The notes under the pieces were generated by a model. The model ran no database searches and was not told the DNA's origin. It worked only from the letters and a program-made list of their open reading frames with translations. 64,000 nt of DNA from Ichthyophis bannanicus (taxonomy: Eukaryota; Chordata; Amphibia; Gymnophiona; Ichthyophiidae), in assembly GCA_033557465.1 (NCBI GenBank), contig CM066047.1, forward strand, positions 682,001 to 746,000, written 5' to 3'. Shown here one piece after another: positions 32,425 through 44,689 of this stretch (position 1 is its first letter; every line of letters begins with the position of its first letter). The position numbers and the translations under genes are program-made.

Positions 32425-33440
32425 TTCCGAAGGACATGGAGGATGTTTTGCTGGCTTCACGCAGAGCGTCTACCAGATGGGCTTACGCTTTTAAGTAGCG
32501 CAAGTTTGCGCTTTGGTGCGCTGTGTGGGGGGTAGACCTCTTCTCTTGCCCGGTGGTTGTGGTATTGCAATACCTTCTCCACTTCTCCAGGACCAGGCTT
32601 GTCCAACTCCGTCAGAGTGCAATTCAGTGCCCTGGCAGCAAACCACCATCAGGTGAACGGGAAGCCTCTCTCAGTTCATCCAGTGGTGTCCAGGTTCCCA
32701 AAGAGCCTACTCCTTGTCTAAGCCCCTGGTCTGCCCTCTCCCCCCCCCCCCCGGTGACCGAATGCGATCTCAATGTAGTGTTGGGGCAGCTCACCTGGCT
32801 GCCCTTTGAACTGTTGGCCACCTGCCACCTCTGTTATCTCCCCTGGAAGGTGTTTTTCTTGGTTGTGCTCACTTCCGCCCGAAGGGTGAGTGAGCTTCAG
32901 GGCCTCATGGCGGAGAGGTCTTATACCAGGTTCTGCATGAATAGGGTGGTGCTTCGCACGCACGCACCCCATGTTCCTTCCGAAGGTGGTCTCCTCGTTC
33001 CACCTCAATCAGGAGGTGGTCCTTCCTACCTTCTTTCCCAGACCGCATGCCAGTCGGGCAGAGGCCAGTCCTCTATACCTTGGACTGTAACATTCAACGT
33101 ACTCTCAAGGTCATCGGAGAGCCTCAGCTTTTCGTGTCCTACAACCCCAGTAAGCTGGGGGAGGCAGTGACCAAGCATACGCTGTCCGCATGGGTGGCGG
33201 ACTGTATTGCCCGGGTTTATGAGGAAGTGAGGCTTCCGCTGGAAGGCTGTGTTAGGCTCACAGGGTCAGGGCCATGGCAGCAGCAGTGGCTCACCTGTGC
33301 TCTGTTCCTCTGGCAGACATCTGCCGGGCCGCCACCTGGTCTTTGGTTCATACCGTCGCAGCTCACTACTGCCTGGATAGGGAGTCCCAACGGGACATTG
33401 CCTTCGCCCAGGCCATACTCTGTAACCTTTTCAGGGTCTA
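32425..33440 (+). pseudogene. DIRS C tyrosine recombinase
   Basis: It begins with ASRRASTRWAYAF near 32455. It is then read in several frames: the N-terminal core, a CDLNVVLGQLTWLPFELL block near 32764 and box I TSARRVSELQGL near 32870-32905. Box II (HRVR, near 33257-33268) lies in a frame where an in-frame TAG comes just before it. RAATWSLVHTVAAHYCLD near 33330-33385 carries box III. The catalytic residues can be found, but at least three frame changes and the TAG prevent translation. A C-run near 32738-32752 may account for one shift. Confidence 0.82.
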
Positions 33441-33590
33441 GGCAACTCCTGCCCTCCAAACCTTCTGTGTTCAGGCTACCGGAGTACTACTTTCCTGGTA
33501 CGCAGGTCCTATTTCATTGTGGCTGCTTGCGGCTCTCGATGAGGGAACCTGTTTTGGCTATAGGTTCATGGTAGCCTGTAGCTGGAGAGT

Positions 33591-33700
33591 CCCATATGTG
33601 AGGACTGACTTCCTGCTTGTTCCAAGAGAAAGCGTAGTTACTCACCTGTAACGGGTGTTCTCCGGAGATCGCAGGAATCAGTCCTCACAACCCTCCGTCC
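33591..33700 (+). repeat. DIRS C internal complementary region
   Basis: CATATGTGAGGACTGACTTC through GTTCCAAGAGAA inverts the left end. AGCGTAGTTACTCACCTG through CAGTCCTCACA inverts the right end. Confidence 0.85.
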
Positions 33701-33759
33701 TCCCCTTGGAGTTGCAGTCCTATTATCTTCTTTATTTTTTGCCGTCTTTTTAGCTATGT

Positions 33760-33950
33760 CAGTTGACTGAGCAAGATGGTACCCTTGGGCGGGAAGGGGA
33801 CCATGCATGCGTGGTAGCAATTGCCAAAGGCTTTCTTTGAAAGCTGGGGATTTGCTCCACACGGGCTCCGTCTGCGTCATCCATATGTGAGGACTGATTC
33901 CTGCTGTCCCCAGAGAACACCTGTTACAGGTAAGTAACTACGCTGAATAA
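33760..33950 (+). repeat. DIRS C right inverted terminal repeat
   Basis: AAGATGGTACCC, CATGCATGCGTGG and AAGCTGGGGATTTGCTC invert the left repeat. The edge is GTTACAGGTAAGTAACTACG. Confidence 0.82.
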
Positions 33951-33954
33951 GGGG

Positions 33955-36680
33955 GTCAGAATCCAAAAGCCCACCCCAGAGGTGGGTTTCTAGACTGGAT
34001 TTGAAAAAGACCAGAGGTGAGAGCTTGGCTTACCGAAGTAGGTATTCCAGGCAAAAGGTGTGTCAAGGTAGAATGAACAAAGTCTGGAGTTGGCAGTAGA
34101 AGAGGAGGGCACAGATAAGTGATTAGCTTGACAGAGTCCCTGAAGAGTTGTAGGAAGAGCTGAGAGGTGATGACGAACTACAAAGTGAACATGCGTGTAA
34201 ATGAGTAGAAGTTTGAACTGTATGTGGAAATGAATAGTGAATCGGTGAAGTGACTTGAAGAGTAGCAACACTGACGGAAGATTAGCCTCCATAGATCATA
34301 GTGTAGAGAGATGATTCAATGGGAGACCAACAAGAAGTAGGCTGCAGTAGTTTGGGTAGGAAGTGATGAGAGAATGGATAAAGGTAATAGCAGTATGTTC
34401 AGAAGGAAGGGACACATTTTACTTGAAGTATGTTTAGAGGGAGAATGGACAAGTTGTATCAGTATATTGGATTTGTGTGGAAAGAGATTAGTCAGTTGAC
34501 CCCCAGATTTGCAAGCTGAGTAAAGAGAGAGAATGACAGTGTTAACCATAGAGAAGGAAGAAGGGGGAGGCGAGTTTTGGGGGAAAGATAAGAAGCGCCA
34601 TCTTGGCCATATTCAGTTTCAGATGGTGATAGGGCATCCAGGCAGCAATATCAGACAAGCAGGTTGAGATTTGGGCTGGATTTCCAGGGGAGATTTGTGG
34701 TGTAAAGTGGTAAATCTCAGCAACATAAAGATGGCACTAAAATCCATGGGAGATGATTGGGGCACTAGGAGGGGTTAATAAGTGTAGAGAAGGAATCTTA
34801 AGATATCTCCCTGAGGTACATTGACAAAGTGGGATTCAACGGAGGAGGATCCACCAGAGCATACAGTATAAAAGTGCAATGGGAGTGATAACAGAGCCAA
34901 GACAGAACAAAGCCCTGAAATCCAAGCGAGTACAAGGTATCAAGGAGAAGGTGGGTGATGCAACAGTGTTAGAAGCAGCAGATAGGCCAAGAAGGATGAG
35001 GGTCATGTTAAGAACCTTTGATTTGGCCAGCAACAGTTCATAGGATATTTTGGCAAAGATAATTTCTGTAGAATGTGGAGGATGAAAGCTAGATAGTAAT
35101 GGATCCAGGATGGCTTGAGAAGAAAAAGTTGACAGTAGCGGTGAACTGCATTTTTGAGTAGCTTGAATACAAAAAGAAAGCGGGAAATGGACCAATAACT
35201 GGAAGGGCAGGTAATATCCAGGGAAGGCTTTTTGAGGAGTGGTGTAACCATAGTATGTTGGAAGAACAGTCATAGAAGAAAGCAGTAGGTTGAGGATACA
35301 ACAGATGGAAGGGACTTCAGCAAGAGGGATGACGCTTAGAAGATGGGAGGGAATAGGATCAGAGAAGCAGATAGTTTGGAAGAGGAGAGAAAAGGAAGAA
35401 AGGGTGGCAGGGGATGAAGGAAGGATTTGAGAATGACTTGGGGGAAGGGGAAATGGAGAAGACCCAGTGAAGAGCTCAAGACAAATCTTGTGAACCTGGT
35501 CATGGAAGTAGTCATCCAAGGGCTGGACAGAAAATGGAGGGGTTGGAGGTAGAGGCATTCTAAGGAGAGAATTGAGCATGACAAAGATGGCAAGTGTCAA
35601 ATGCACATAGTACTTCTTGCTTGGTGAGTGTAAAGCAGACTGGAAGGAGGTTAGCAAAAATTTGAAATGCATGAAGTCGGCATATGCAGGGAATTTCTGC
35701 CAAAGATGCTCAGAGCGAATTTTGGAGGTCAGCCAAGGTTCGGTTCTAGTATGTTTCACAGGACATGGAATGGGAGGAGCAAGAGCATCCAAAGCTGATG
35801 AGTGTAGTGTTATAGGAAGAATCTACTTCATTAACTGACTCAAATGACACAGTGGATGAGAGAGGAGATGAGATAGCAGTGGAGAAAGTTGAACAGTCAA
35901 TAGAGTGACTATTCCTAAATGTGTTGGTGGAAAATGGATGAGATTGAGGTGGGTGTGGTTGAATGAAAGTTGAGTGAAAGTTAACAGATGAGGATCAGAT
36001 AGGGGAAAAACTGAGATGGGTAAGTTTGAAGGTGAGCAGTTGGAGAAAAAATGAGGTTGAGGTTGAAGCAGTGGCTATACTGGTGAGTAGGAGTGGTAAA
36101 ACACAGCTGGAGGTTGAATGAGGAGGTTAAGATAAGGAACTGAGGCATAAGAGAGGTAGGGGTCATCCACATGAGTGTTAAAACCCCAAAGAATGAGGGA
36201 AGGGGAAGATAGATTGAGAAAGAAGGGAAGCCAGGAGTCAAAATCCAGTGAGAAAGAAAAGTGAACTTTTTAGGGGGTTGATTAAAAATTTAATTACAGC
36301 TTCATAGAGGTAATGGAATGAATAGGCAGATGGAGTGGACTTCAGAGGAAGAAAAGGGAGATGGAGTTGAAACTGGCAGGAAGGGAGAGGGTGACAACCC
36401 AACACTAGAGCCATGGCCAGTGGGGCAGGGTGTATGGGAGAAAAGGTAGCCTCCATGACAGAGGGCAGCAACTGAAGTAGTGTCTTAAGGGAAAAGCCAA
36501 CTCTCAGAGAAAGAGGATGCAGAATATCAGTGATCATGAATGTAGATAAGTTTGTTGGAGGCAGAGTGGACCTGTCACACGGTGCATATGAGAGGGGGAG
36601 AAAGGAGGTGAGGGAAGGAGAGGTATATGAATAAAGTTTGAGGAGTTGTGGTTGGATTTTCATTCATGGTTGTGCCAGGT
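33955..36680 (-). mobile_element. L2-clade LINE, minus strand
   Basis: Read on the minus strand from 36680 to 33955 it follows L2 order. Endonuclease text is FNLQLCFTTPTHQYSH (near 36140). The RT N-terminus has AYADFMHFKFLLTSFQSALH, then DPIPSHLLSVIPLAEVPS and LLLSSMTVL. Next come VTPLLKKPSLDITCPSSYWSIS, a HPPHSTE phrase and LILLGLSAASNTV (RT motif A region, Asp lost). The C-terminus is PFAWNTYFGKPSSHLWSF near 34010. The longest frame is 34836-35792. Every segment has substitutions and stops, so it is an old copy. It starts directly beside the DIRS C right end. Confidence 0.85.
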
Positions 36681-37439
36681 TAAGTCCAGCATGCATCTCT
36701 GCTAGGCTAGATCCAGTTGTGAATCAATCCTGATCATATCAGGTGGGGGCCAGCATATACTGATGATAAAAGATGTTATGTAGAGCCTAGTGCTTCTCTT
36801 GATGGCCTACTTCTAGTGCTGTGACAAATGCAGCCTTTATAACAATGCAACACTGGTTCAGATGTAAATTGAGTATTTTGAAGTACTGGGAAAACTCAGC
36901 ACTTAGATTCTGGTTCCTTTTAGGGGCAGTTAGATGCTTTCATGGATGCTAATATTACTACTGAAGGTAGATGAGCATGCTTCTCTGACCTAGCTGTAGG
37001 CCTGGTTTATTGATCTGGGTTGTGGGATGGTTGGTTGCTGACCTGCTTCAGATCATTAGCTGAAGCTTGAATAAAACCATAGACATCGACAGTGTGTTAA
37101 CTTGGCTAAGCTTACAACATTGCAGTCATTTCTGCAATTCTCATGCAGTTGCTATTTTTAGTAGACTTGAGCTCAGCTCTAGTTTCCAGCTTGACCCACT
37201 TTGCATGTGCAGCTTGTAAATGGTTTTAAATTTGACCCTTTAAAATTATCTTAGATTAGATGATGATGATATACTATGACAGTGAATGCAAATTCTAGTT
37301 TGTTAGCAGTTTTTATTTTTCCCCATTACCAGACATCCCACTATTGTAACCAGATGTCTGAGTCATAAAGGATAAAATAAAGGCTTCAGAAGATGACTTA
37401 ATTTCTGATTTATTTATTCAGTTAAGTTAGATCATTGTT
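36681..37439. other. no gene recognised
   Basis: AT-rich DNA without supported frames or clear repeat boundaries; possibly host intergenic. Confidence 0.45.
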
Positions 37440-37765
37440 ACAATTTCTTGCTGGAAATGAGATTACAGGAGCAGTATATGTACACTCTGGAGGAGAGGAG
37501 GAACAGAGGAGATATGATTCTGGCTTTTAAATAATTAGAGTATTAATGAACAAACAAACCTCTTTCAAAGACGGGGAAGTTGTAAAGCTAGAGGGCATAA
37601 CATGAAGCTGCAAGAGGGTAAACTGAAAGGCAATGTCAGGAAATACTTTTTCACTGAAAGGGTGGTGGATGCTTGGAATGCCCTCCCGATGGAAGTGATG
37701 AGGGCAAATACAGTGATAGAATTCAAAATGGCATGGGAGAGACACAATGGATCCCTTTTATAGCA
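37440..37765 (+). mobile_element. CR1-like LINE 3' fragment (second family)
   Basis: Broken frame with RGDMILAFK, then KYFFTERVVDAWNALPMEV (read across one shift) and EFKMAWERHNGSLL. This is the same family as the nested tail at 12641-13011. The 3' terminal repeat is not visible. Confidence 0.75.
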
Positions 37766-37791
37766 ATAGGATAAAATCAAAATAAACATAA

Positions 37792-37960
37792 ATTTCCAGG
37801 AACAAGCAGGAATGTACCGACTGAGCCTGCGCGGGAACGCTCCCCAGCGTCCAATAGGAAAGCTTTTGGGAGCATCCCACAGCGCCTGTGTGCTGCCTTC
37901 CCGCCTTTCCAACTGTCCCTCTCCAGTTATTTGTTTTCTGCGGAGCCGACAGGTCCCATA
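37792..37960 (+). repeat. DIRS D left inverted terminal repeat
   Basis: CCAGGAACAAGCAGGAATGT, then CGGGAACGCTCCCCAGCGTC and GGAGCATCCCACAGCGCCTG, is the inverse of 50545-50720. It lacks about 20 bases (the CTTCACATATGGG part) present in other copies. Confidence 0.85.
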
Positions 37961-38177
37961 CCCTGTCACCGCAGAAAAATTTAGTCTTTAATCTTTGTTT
38001 TTTGTGGTCGCGTCTGCCTTCCCTCGACGCTATACCGGTACCACCGGTTCATTCTTCTTTCTTCTAAAAAAAAAAAAGGAAAAAAAAGCCCCAAACATAT
38101 AGTTTCTGAGCTATTTTACTTCAGAAACTTTTTTCCTTGGTGCTAGGCGCCATTTTGGGCACTAGGCCCAATTTTTC

Positions 38178-39717
38178 CTTGAAAAACCATCATCTGGTTT
38201 AAAAAAATGTTATAAGTGTGGCGGTACCATCTCCATCACAGACACCCTTGATTGGTACCTCAAATGTTTAGGTCCTGACCACTCCACTTTGGAGTGCCTC
38301 TCCTGTGGAATGATGTCAAAAAGGGGTCGGCAGAATCGAGCTGCAAAACTTAGCACCCTTTTTCCCTCAGACGCGGTGACTGTTGCTTCAACATCCTCCA
38401 GTGCCCCATCTTCCTCCCATGGATGTCAGGTAACTAAATATAAATCAACTCGGTCCTCAAAGGGTAGATCTCCTAAGTATCGAGATGCCACTGGCATTGC
38501 TCTTGAGAAATTTTCACTGGCAAAACTTCCCCTGCGGAAGGCTTCGGCTTCCAAAGCATCAACGGGGTTCCAGGATGTTCTCGAGGCCTCAACCTCGGCA
38601 GAACTACTGGTGCCATGCTCTGGGGTTCCAGCCGCTTCTACCGAACTGACACCCAAGCATCGGCAGCGTCGAAAGACCAGAGATTTCTTGCTATCGAATG
38701 CAGCCTAGCGGCTCTTCTCACGGCTTCAGTACCGTTGAAACCGCTTCAGACACCTCAACCGAAACCGGTACCGATGGCATCAACATTGATGGGTATGCCA
38801 ACCATACTGAGTCATGCGTCTGTCTCCGGCATCGAGAGATCGGTACCGGAGCAACCCGATACCAACTTCGATACCGGTACCATGCCCTGCACGATCACCG
38901 GGATCGGAGGTATTTTGAATCCTCTGAGTCTGATGACTCCGAAGACTCTGCTGATACAAGAGTACTTCTTCCAGAGGATCACTCTTCTCCTCAGTGCAGG
39001 ATATCTCCGCCAGAGGATATGTCCTTTCAGGATTTTATCCGTGATGTGGCCCGAGGCCTTTCTATCACAGTAGCTCCTGAAAAAGAGCCTAGGGCACAGG
39101 AGTTGGAGATTCTCCAATACCCTAAGGCTCCCAAAGAGGCAGCTACTCTGCCTATCCATGAGATCTTACATGATCTTATGCTGAGAATGTGGGAAACACC
39201 TCTAACCACATCTCCAGTTCCACCTTGTCCTGGCTTTCAAAAAACTCAATTACCACACCATTCAATGGTAGTGGAATCAGCCATGCATAGAATGAAAAGT
39301 GCAAAGAGACATGCATCCAATTCTCCAGGTCGTGAATGCAGGACTCTCGATGCCTTTGGTCGTCGATGCTTCCAAGCTTCCATGCTCTCAGCTAAGATCA
39401 GCTCCTATATCTTGCATATGGGAATGTTCCTTAAAGAGGTCACAGGAGACTTGGAGCTTATGAGTCCCCTTCTTCCTGATGACAAAAGACAGGACTATCT
39501 TACACTTGTCAAACATGCCCAGGATGTTTCCAGGTTTGTAAATCGTGCAGCCTTTGACTGTTTTGAGTGCATAAGCAGAACCTCTGCTATTGCCATTGGT
39601 GCACGTCGGATTGCCTGGCTTCAGGCATCCGACTTGGAAATTTGGGCACAGGATAAATTAGGAAACATTCCTTGCAGAGGAGAAAATCTTTGGCAAGAAT
39701 TGGCAGGAGAAGGCTAA
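38178..39717 (+). pseudogene. DIRS D gag-like protein
   Basis: The ATG seen in copy E at 42847 is TTG here. The zinc cluster reads CYKCGGTISITDT, KCLGPDHST, ECLSC. The first frame ends at a TAG near 38708; reading shifts to the frame that stays open from 38698 to 39717. That part has SPPEDMSFQDFIRDVA, LEILQYPKAP, LPIHEILHDLMLRMWETP, GRECRTLDAFGRRCF, FVNRAAFDCFECIS and QDKLGNIPCRGENLW. The central 150 residues are Ser/Thr-rich with repeated GGTACCG-type sites. Assembly role assumed from family position. Confidence 0.85.
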
Positions 39718-39989
39718 CGAAATAGATGCAGACAATATCACTTTGGATAGATTGTCCAAATCTACAGCCGATCCTGCAAGGAAAAGATCCTCTAAAAAAA
39801 TATTTTTCAATAAGAAAAATAAGTTTTATCCTTCCTATACCCAACAGGGACACCGTCCAGGTCAGTCTGTCCAACAGGGACAACAGCAACAACCTAGACA
39901 ACAAAAGAAGCCAAAAGCTGTAAGGCCTCAGCCAGCTCAGCAGGCTCAGCCTACTCAGGGGCTTTGACTCCTCTCTAGAGAACCTTGCC

Positions 39990-41760
39990 TTCCTGCCCCT
40001 GAAGGGTCCAGAACCCTTGGACATCCCAGGCAGGTTATGTCATTTTGCCCACAGATGGCACCAAATAACAGCAGAAAATTGGAATCTCTCCATTGTACGA
40101 GAGGGGTACAAGCTTCATTTTCACAGCATGCCCCCTCCTACAATGGTAAAGCAGTTCAATTCTCAGACCTCTCTCGACAATCTCTTAGGTCAGGAAGTCA
40201 CAACACTCCTTGCGCAATGAGCATTACAGGAAGTACCCATTCCGCAACAGGGTACAGGGTTCTACTCCCCTTATTTTCTTATTCCAAAAAAACAGGAGGA
40301 TACAGGCCTATTTTAGACCTCAGAGAATTGAACAAATATCTGTTCCGAGAGAAGTTCAAAATGGTCTCTCTAGGAACTCTGCTGCCATACCTTCAAAGTC
40401 AGGATTGGCTTGGTTCTCTAGATCTCAAGGATGTGTATACTCATAATCTCATCCATCCAAATCACAGAAGATTCCTCCGATTCCTGTTTCAAGGAAAGCA
40501 CTTCCAGTACAGGGTTCTAACCTTTGGCCTGGCTTCTGCACCAAGAGTATTCACAAAATGCATGGCTGTGGTAGCGGCATTTCTCCACGCACTGGGAATA
40601 TTCGTCTTCCCCTACTTAGACGACTGGCTCATTCGAGCCCCTACAGTGCCAGAAGCCAGCTCTGCTCTGTTTCGCACAATGTGAATCCTTCAGTATTTGG
40701 TACTAGTCATAAACCTCCCAAAATCCAATCTTGCTCACACTCAATCCCTGGAGTTCATAGGAGCTCATCTGGATATCAGACAGACAAGGGCTTTCATTCC
40801 ACAGCCCCACTGTCTTCACATAATACAGCTAGCTTCCCAAGCAGTGCTCAAACCTTATCTTACTGCTCGCGAAATGCTACAACTGCTGGGCCACATGGCA
40901 TCCACTGTGCATGTGGTTCCTTATGCTCGCCTCCACATGTGAGCAGCCCAGTGGACTTTATCCACTCAGTGGACACAGGCCTAAGGTTGCCTGTCAGACA
41001 AAATAACAAACTCAGTCTTATTTCGTCCCTCCAATGGTGGTGGCAATCACTCAAAAATCTTCTCGTGGGGTCTCCTTTCCAGCAACCCCTTTTCCAAGCC
41101 ACCCTAACAGATGCATCTCAGGTGGGATGGGGAGCCCACCTGCACGATCTCTCTACCCAGGGTACCTGGACTCCACAGGAGGCCTGTCTTCACATCAACT
41201 TCCTGGACCTCAGAGCAATCTACCTTGCTCTTCGAGTATTTTATACCCAGCTCACTTAAAAGACAGTCCTAGTTCAAACGGACATTCAGGTAGCCATGCT
41301 ATGTGAACAAGCAGGGCGGAACAGTCTCTGTTATGCAACAAAGCTTTGCGACTATGGGCCCTCGCTAGAGAGTATCAGATTCATCTCCTTGCGGTGTATC
41401 TTCCAGGCATTCAAAACTCTTGGGCAGACAAACTCAGTCGCGTTCTGCTACCACACGAATGGTCTCTCCATGCAGAGCAGGTTGCCCAAACATTTCAGAT
41501 TTGGGGAACCACGGACATTGACCTCTTTGCAAGTCTGCTGAATGCCAGATTTCCCCGGTTCTGTTCCAGAATTCCGGCTCGACATTGTCAGGCAAGGAAT
41601 GCCTTCCTCTTCCTTCACTGGGGTCAGGACTTCCTATATGCCTTCCCACCCATTCCCTCATCCCCAAAACACTATTCAAGCTTCAGAGAGACAGAGGTCA
41701 TATGATTCTCATAGCTTCACGTAGGCCACCACAAATGTGATACCCTCTGCTTCTACATCT
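39990..41760 (+). pseudogene. DIRS D reverse transcriptase, RNase H and methyltransferase
   Basis: RT text appears in shifting frames: TGGYRPILDLRELNKYLFREKF, SLDLKDVYTHNLIHPN, FGLASAPRVFTKCMAVVAAF and FPYLDDWLIRAP (YLDD near 40614-40625). A TGA at 40684 interrupts the thumb. RNase H shows TDASQVGWGAHLHDLS near 41108 and LDLRAIYLALRVF. VLVQTDIQVAM near 41268 keeps the Asp, and then the frame is lost. The methyltransferase part reads TDIDLFASLLNARFPRFCSR and DFLYAFPPIP near 41515-41660. At least five disruptions make it a relic. Confidence 0.87.
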
Positions 41761-41879
41761 TTCAAGCTCCACCTCTGGAGTTGGGATCTGCTCCAGATCT
41801 TCTCTCCCAAGAGAACGGGACGCTGTGGCATCCCAATCCCCAGTCTCTGCATCTCAGGGCCTGTTTGCTGAAGCTAGCT

Positions 41880-42456
41880 TCAGGATCTCAACCTTTCTCA
41901 ACAGGTAAAGGATATCCTTTATGCTTCTAGGAAACCCTCCACAAGACGCTCGTATGCCTGTAAGTGGAAAATGTTGACCATATGGTGCTCGCAGAAGGGT
42001 CTTAACGTTCTTGTGATACTCCAGTATCGATTCCAGAGGTATCTCCTTCATTTGTCAAATGCGGGTCTTAAGACGAATTCAGTAAAAGTCCATCTCAGTG
42101 CTATTGCAGCTTCTTACAAGCCTCTAAGTGGAAAACCTATTTCCTCTCATAGCGAGATTTAACGCCTCCCATTAAGCCACCACCAGTGGCATGGGACTTG
42201 AATCTGGTGCTCGGGCAGCTCATGAAACCGCCTTTGGAGCCATTAGCCACTACATCTCTGAAATTCCTTTCCTGGAAAGCCATCTTCCTCATTGCAATCA
42301 CATCAGCACGTCGCATCAGTGAATTGCAAGCATCAGTGGCTGATCCTCCTTACACAAGGTTCCACCATGATAAAGTAGTTCTTAGAACACATCCACACTT
42401 TATGCCAAAGGTGGTTTCGCATCCATTTAAACCAAGCGGTTTACCTTCCTGTAATC
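41880..42456 (+). pseudogene. DIRS D tyrosine recombinase, N-terminal part
   Basis: It reads KDILYASRKPSTRRSYACKW near 41908, HLSNAGLKTNSVKVHLSAI near 42048, AWDLNLVLGQLMKPPLEP near 42188 and box I ARRISELQ near 42309-42332 with both arginines. Reading ends where copy E is inserted. The continuation at 50179-50340 lacks boxes II and III because of a deletion, so this copy could never supply recombinase after that loss. Confidence 0.85.
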
Positions 42457-42640
42457 TCCAGGAACAGGAATGTAGTCTTCACATATGGGTATCGTCGGTA
42501 CCGACGGAGCCTGCATGGGAACGCTCCCCAGCGTCCAAGAAGAAAGCTTTTGGGAGCATCCCACAGCGCCTGCGTGCTGCCTTCCCGTCTTTCCCAACTG
42601 TCTCTCTCCAGTTCTTCGTTTTCCATGGAGCCGGCAGGTC
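42457..42640 (+). repeat. DIRS E left inverted terminal repeat
   Basis: CTCCAGGAACAGGAATGTAG at the edge. The stretch to about 42612 is the inverse of 50010-50150. Confidence 0.88.
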
Positions 42641-42846
42641 GCACTTCCTATCACCACAGAAAATATCCCAATTATTCTTATTTTTTATGGTCGTGTCTGC
42701 CTTCCTTCGATGCTACACCGGTACCGCCGGTTCTTTCTTTTCCTTGTAAAAAAAAAAAAAAGAAAATCTTTTCCTGGAGTCTTCCAGCTTTTTTCGCTTC
42801 GGGTGCCATGCGCCATTTTGGGCTCTAGGCCCAACTTTTCTCTACA

Positions 42847-44387
42847 ATGGAAAAACCCGCCTCGGGTTTTATAAAGTGTTCCAAGTGTGGTGGTACCATC
42901 TCCGTCACCGACACCCATGAGTGGTGCCTCAAATGTTTAGGTCCTGATCACTCTATCTCAGTGTGTTGCCTGTGGGATGATGTCGAAGAGGGGTCTGCAA
43001 AACCAAGCTGCTAAATTTAGCACCCTTTTTCCCTCCGATGCAGCATCTTGTAGCATCAACATCTTCCAGGGCTTTGTCTTCCTCCCATGGATCTCAGGTA
43101 ACTAAACATAAGTCTAGCCGGTCCTCAAAGGGTAGATCTCCTTCCAAGTATCGAGATGCCTCTGGTGTTGTCCTTGAGGGACTCACAAAATTGGCGGGAG
43201 GCTTCGGCTTCCAAAGCAGCATCGGGGCTCCAGGATGTTCTCGAGACCCCAACCTCGGCAGAACTACTGGTGCCATGCTCTGGGGTACCGGCCGCTTTGT
43301 CCGGTACCGATACCCATACCCAGGCATCTGCGTCGTCGATAGACCAGAGATTCTTGGCTATTGAACGCAGTCTGGTGGCGGCTCTTTCAGCATTGATGCC
43401 CCCGAAACTGCTTCAGACAATTCAACCGGTACCGGCACCTACATCGGTACCGGGGCCAATTGCATCGACATCGGCAGGTGGACTACCGGTACCGACGCAT
43501 GCTGTGCCCTCTGGTACTGACAAGTCAGTACCAGACCCTGTCGATACCGACTTTCATCAGTACTGGCATCGTGCGCTGCACGATTACCCGGACAGGAGAT
43601 ACTTTGAATCCTCTGAGTTTGAAGACTCTGACAGCTCTGTCGATACCTGAGTACTTCTTCCTGAGGATTCTTCCTCTCCTAAAGTTAGGATGTCTCCTCC
43701 AGAGGATATATCCTTCCAGGATTTTATCCGGGATGTGGCTCGAGGTCTTTCCATCACAGTGGCTCATGAAACAGAGCCTAGGGCAAAGGAATTGGAGATT
43801 TTACAGTATCCTAAAGCTCCCAAAGAGGCAGCTACTTTGCCTATTCATGAGATCTTGCATGATCTCATGCTAAGGATGTGGGAAACATCTCTCACCCCTT
43901 CTCCTCATTTCAAAACACTCAGCTGCCCCACCATTCCATGGTGGTGGAATCAGCTATGAGAAGGATCAAGAGTGCAAAAAGACATGCATCTAATCCTCCA
44001 GGACGTGAATGTAGAACTCTTGATGCCTTTGGGCGTCGAACCTTCCAGGCCTCTATGCTTTCTGCCAGGATTAGTTCCTACATTTTATATATGGGAATGT
44101 TCCTTAAGGAAGTTACAGGAGATCTAGAGCTTATGAGCCCTCTCCTTCCTGATAAGAGACAAGATTATGTTGCACTTATCAAACATGCTCAGGATGTTTC
44201 CAAATTCGTAAATCGTGCAGCTTTTGATTGTTTTGAGTGCATAAGCAGAACTTCTGCTATTGCCATAGGCGCACGTACGATTGCCTGGCTACAGGCATCT
44301 GACTTGGAACTTTGGGTACAGGACAAATTGGGGAATATTCCTTGCACAGGAGAGAATCTTTGGCAAAAATTGGCAAGAGAAAGCTAA
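42847..44387 (+). pseudogene. DIRS E gag-like protein
   Basis: ATG at 42847 starts MEKPASGFIKCSKCGGT, followed by DTHEWCLKCLGPDHSIS and VCCLW, the zinc-binding cluster. A shift soon after ends this frame. The middle part is Ser/Thr/Pro-rich. A TGA lies near 43648-43650. From 43690 the conserved core reads MSPPEDISFQDFIRDVARG, LEILQYPKAP and LPIHEILHDLMLRMWET. A further shift near 43890 leads to the frame 43878-44387 with GRECRTLDAFGRRTFQ, DVSKFVNRAAFDCFE and QDKLGNIPCTGENLW. It ends in a basic Gln-rich tail. Assumed packaging protein. Confidence 0.85.
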
Positions 44388-44689
44388 TGAGCTAGTAGAT
44401 GCTGATGATCTCACCTTGGATAGATTATCAGAATCTACAGCTGATCCTGCAAGGAAAAAGTCCTACAAAAATCCATTCTTCACTAGAAAGGTTCTACCCA
44501 TCCTATACCCAGCAAGGGCATCGTTCAGGTCAGTCTGCCCAAAAGGGTCAGCAACAACCTAAACAAAGAAAAACAAAGGCTGCTAAGCCTCAACTGGCTC
44601 AGCAGACTCAGCCTCCATAGGGACTTTGACTCTCATCTAGAGAACTTTGTTTTCCTGGCCCTAAACGGGCCAGAGCCTTCCACTATTCC

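Larger units (their letters stand above)
28345..33950 (+). mobile_element. DIRS-like retrotransposon, copy C
   Basis: A 5.6 kb element with left repeat (28345-28510), gag, RT, RNase H, methyltransferase, recombinase, ICR (33591-33700) and right repeat (33760-33950). The left edge TTCTCCGGGAACAAGCAGGA and right end CACCTGTTACAGGTAAGTAACTACGCT pair with the two ICR halves. It is relatively GC-rich but carries many frameshifts in all genes. It is a sister subfamily to D/E, with the same terminal logic. Confidence 0.92.

Noticed and set aside
34836..35792. A host gene of 318 codons on the minus strand
   Set aside because: The wording follows L2 LINE order and continues in other frames on both sides.
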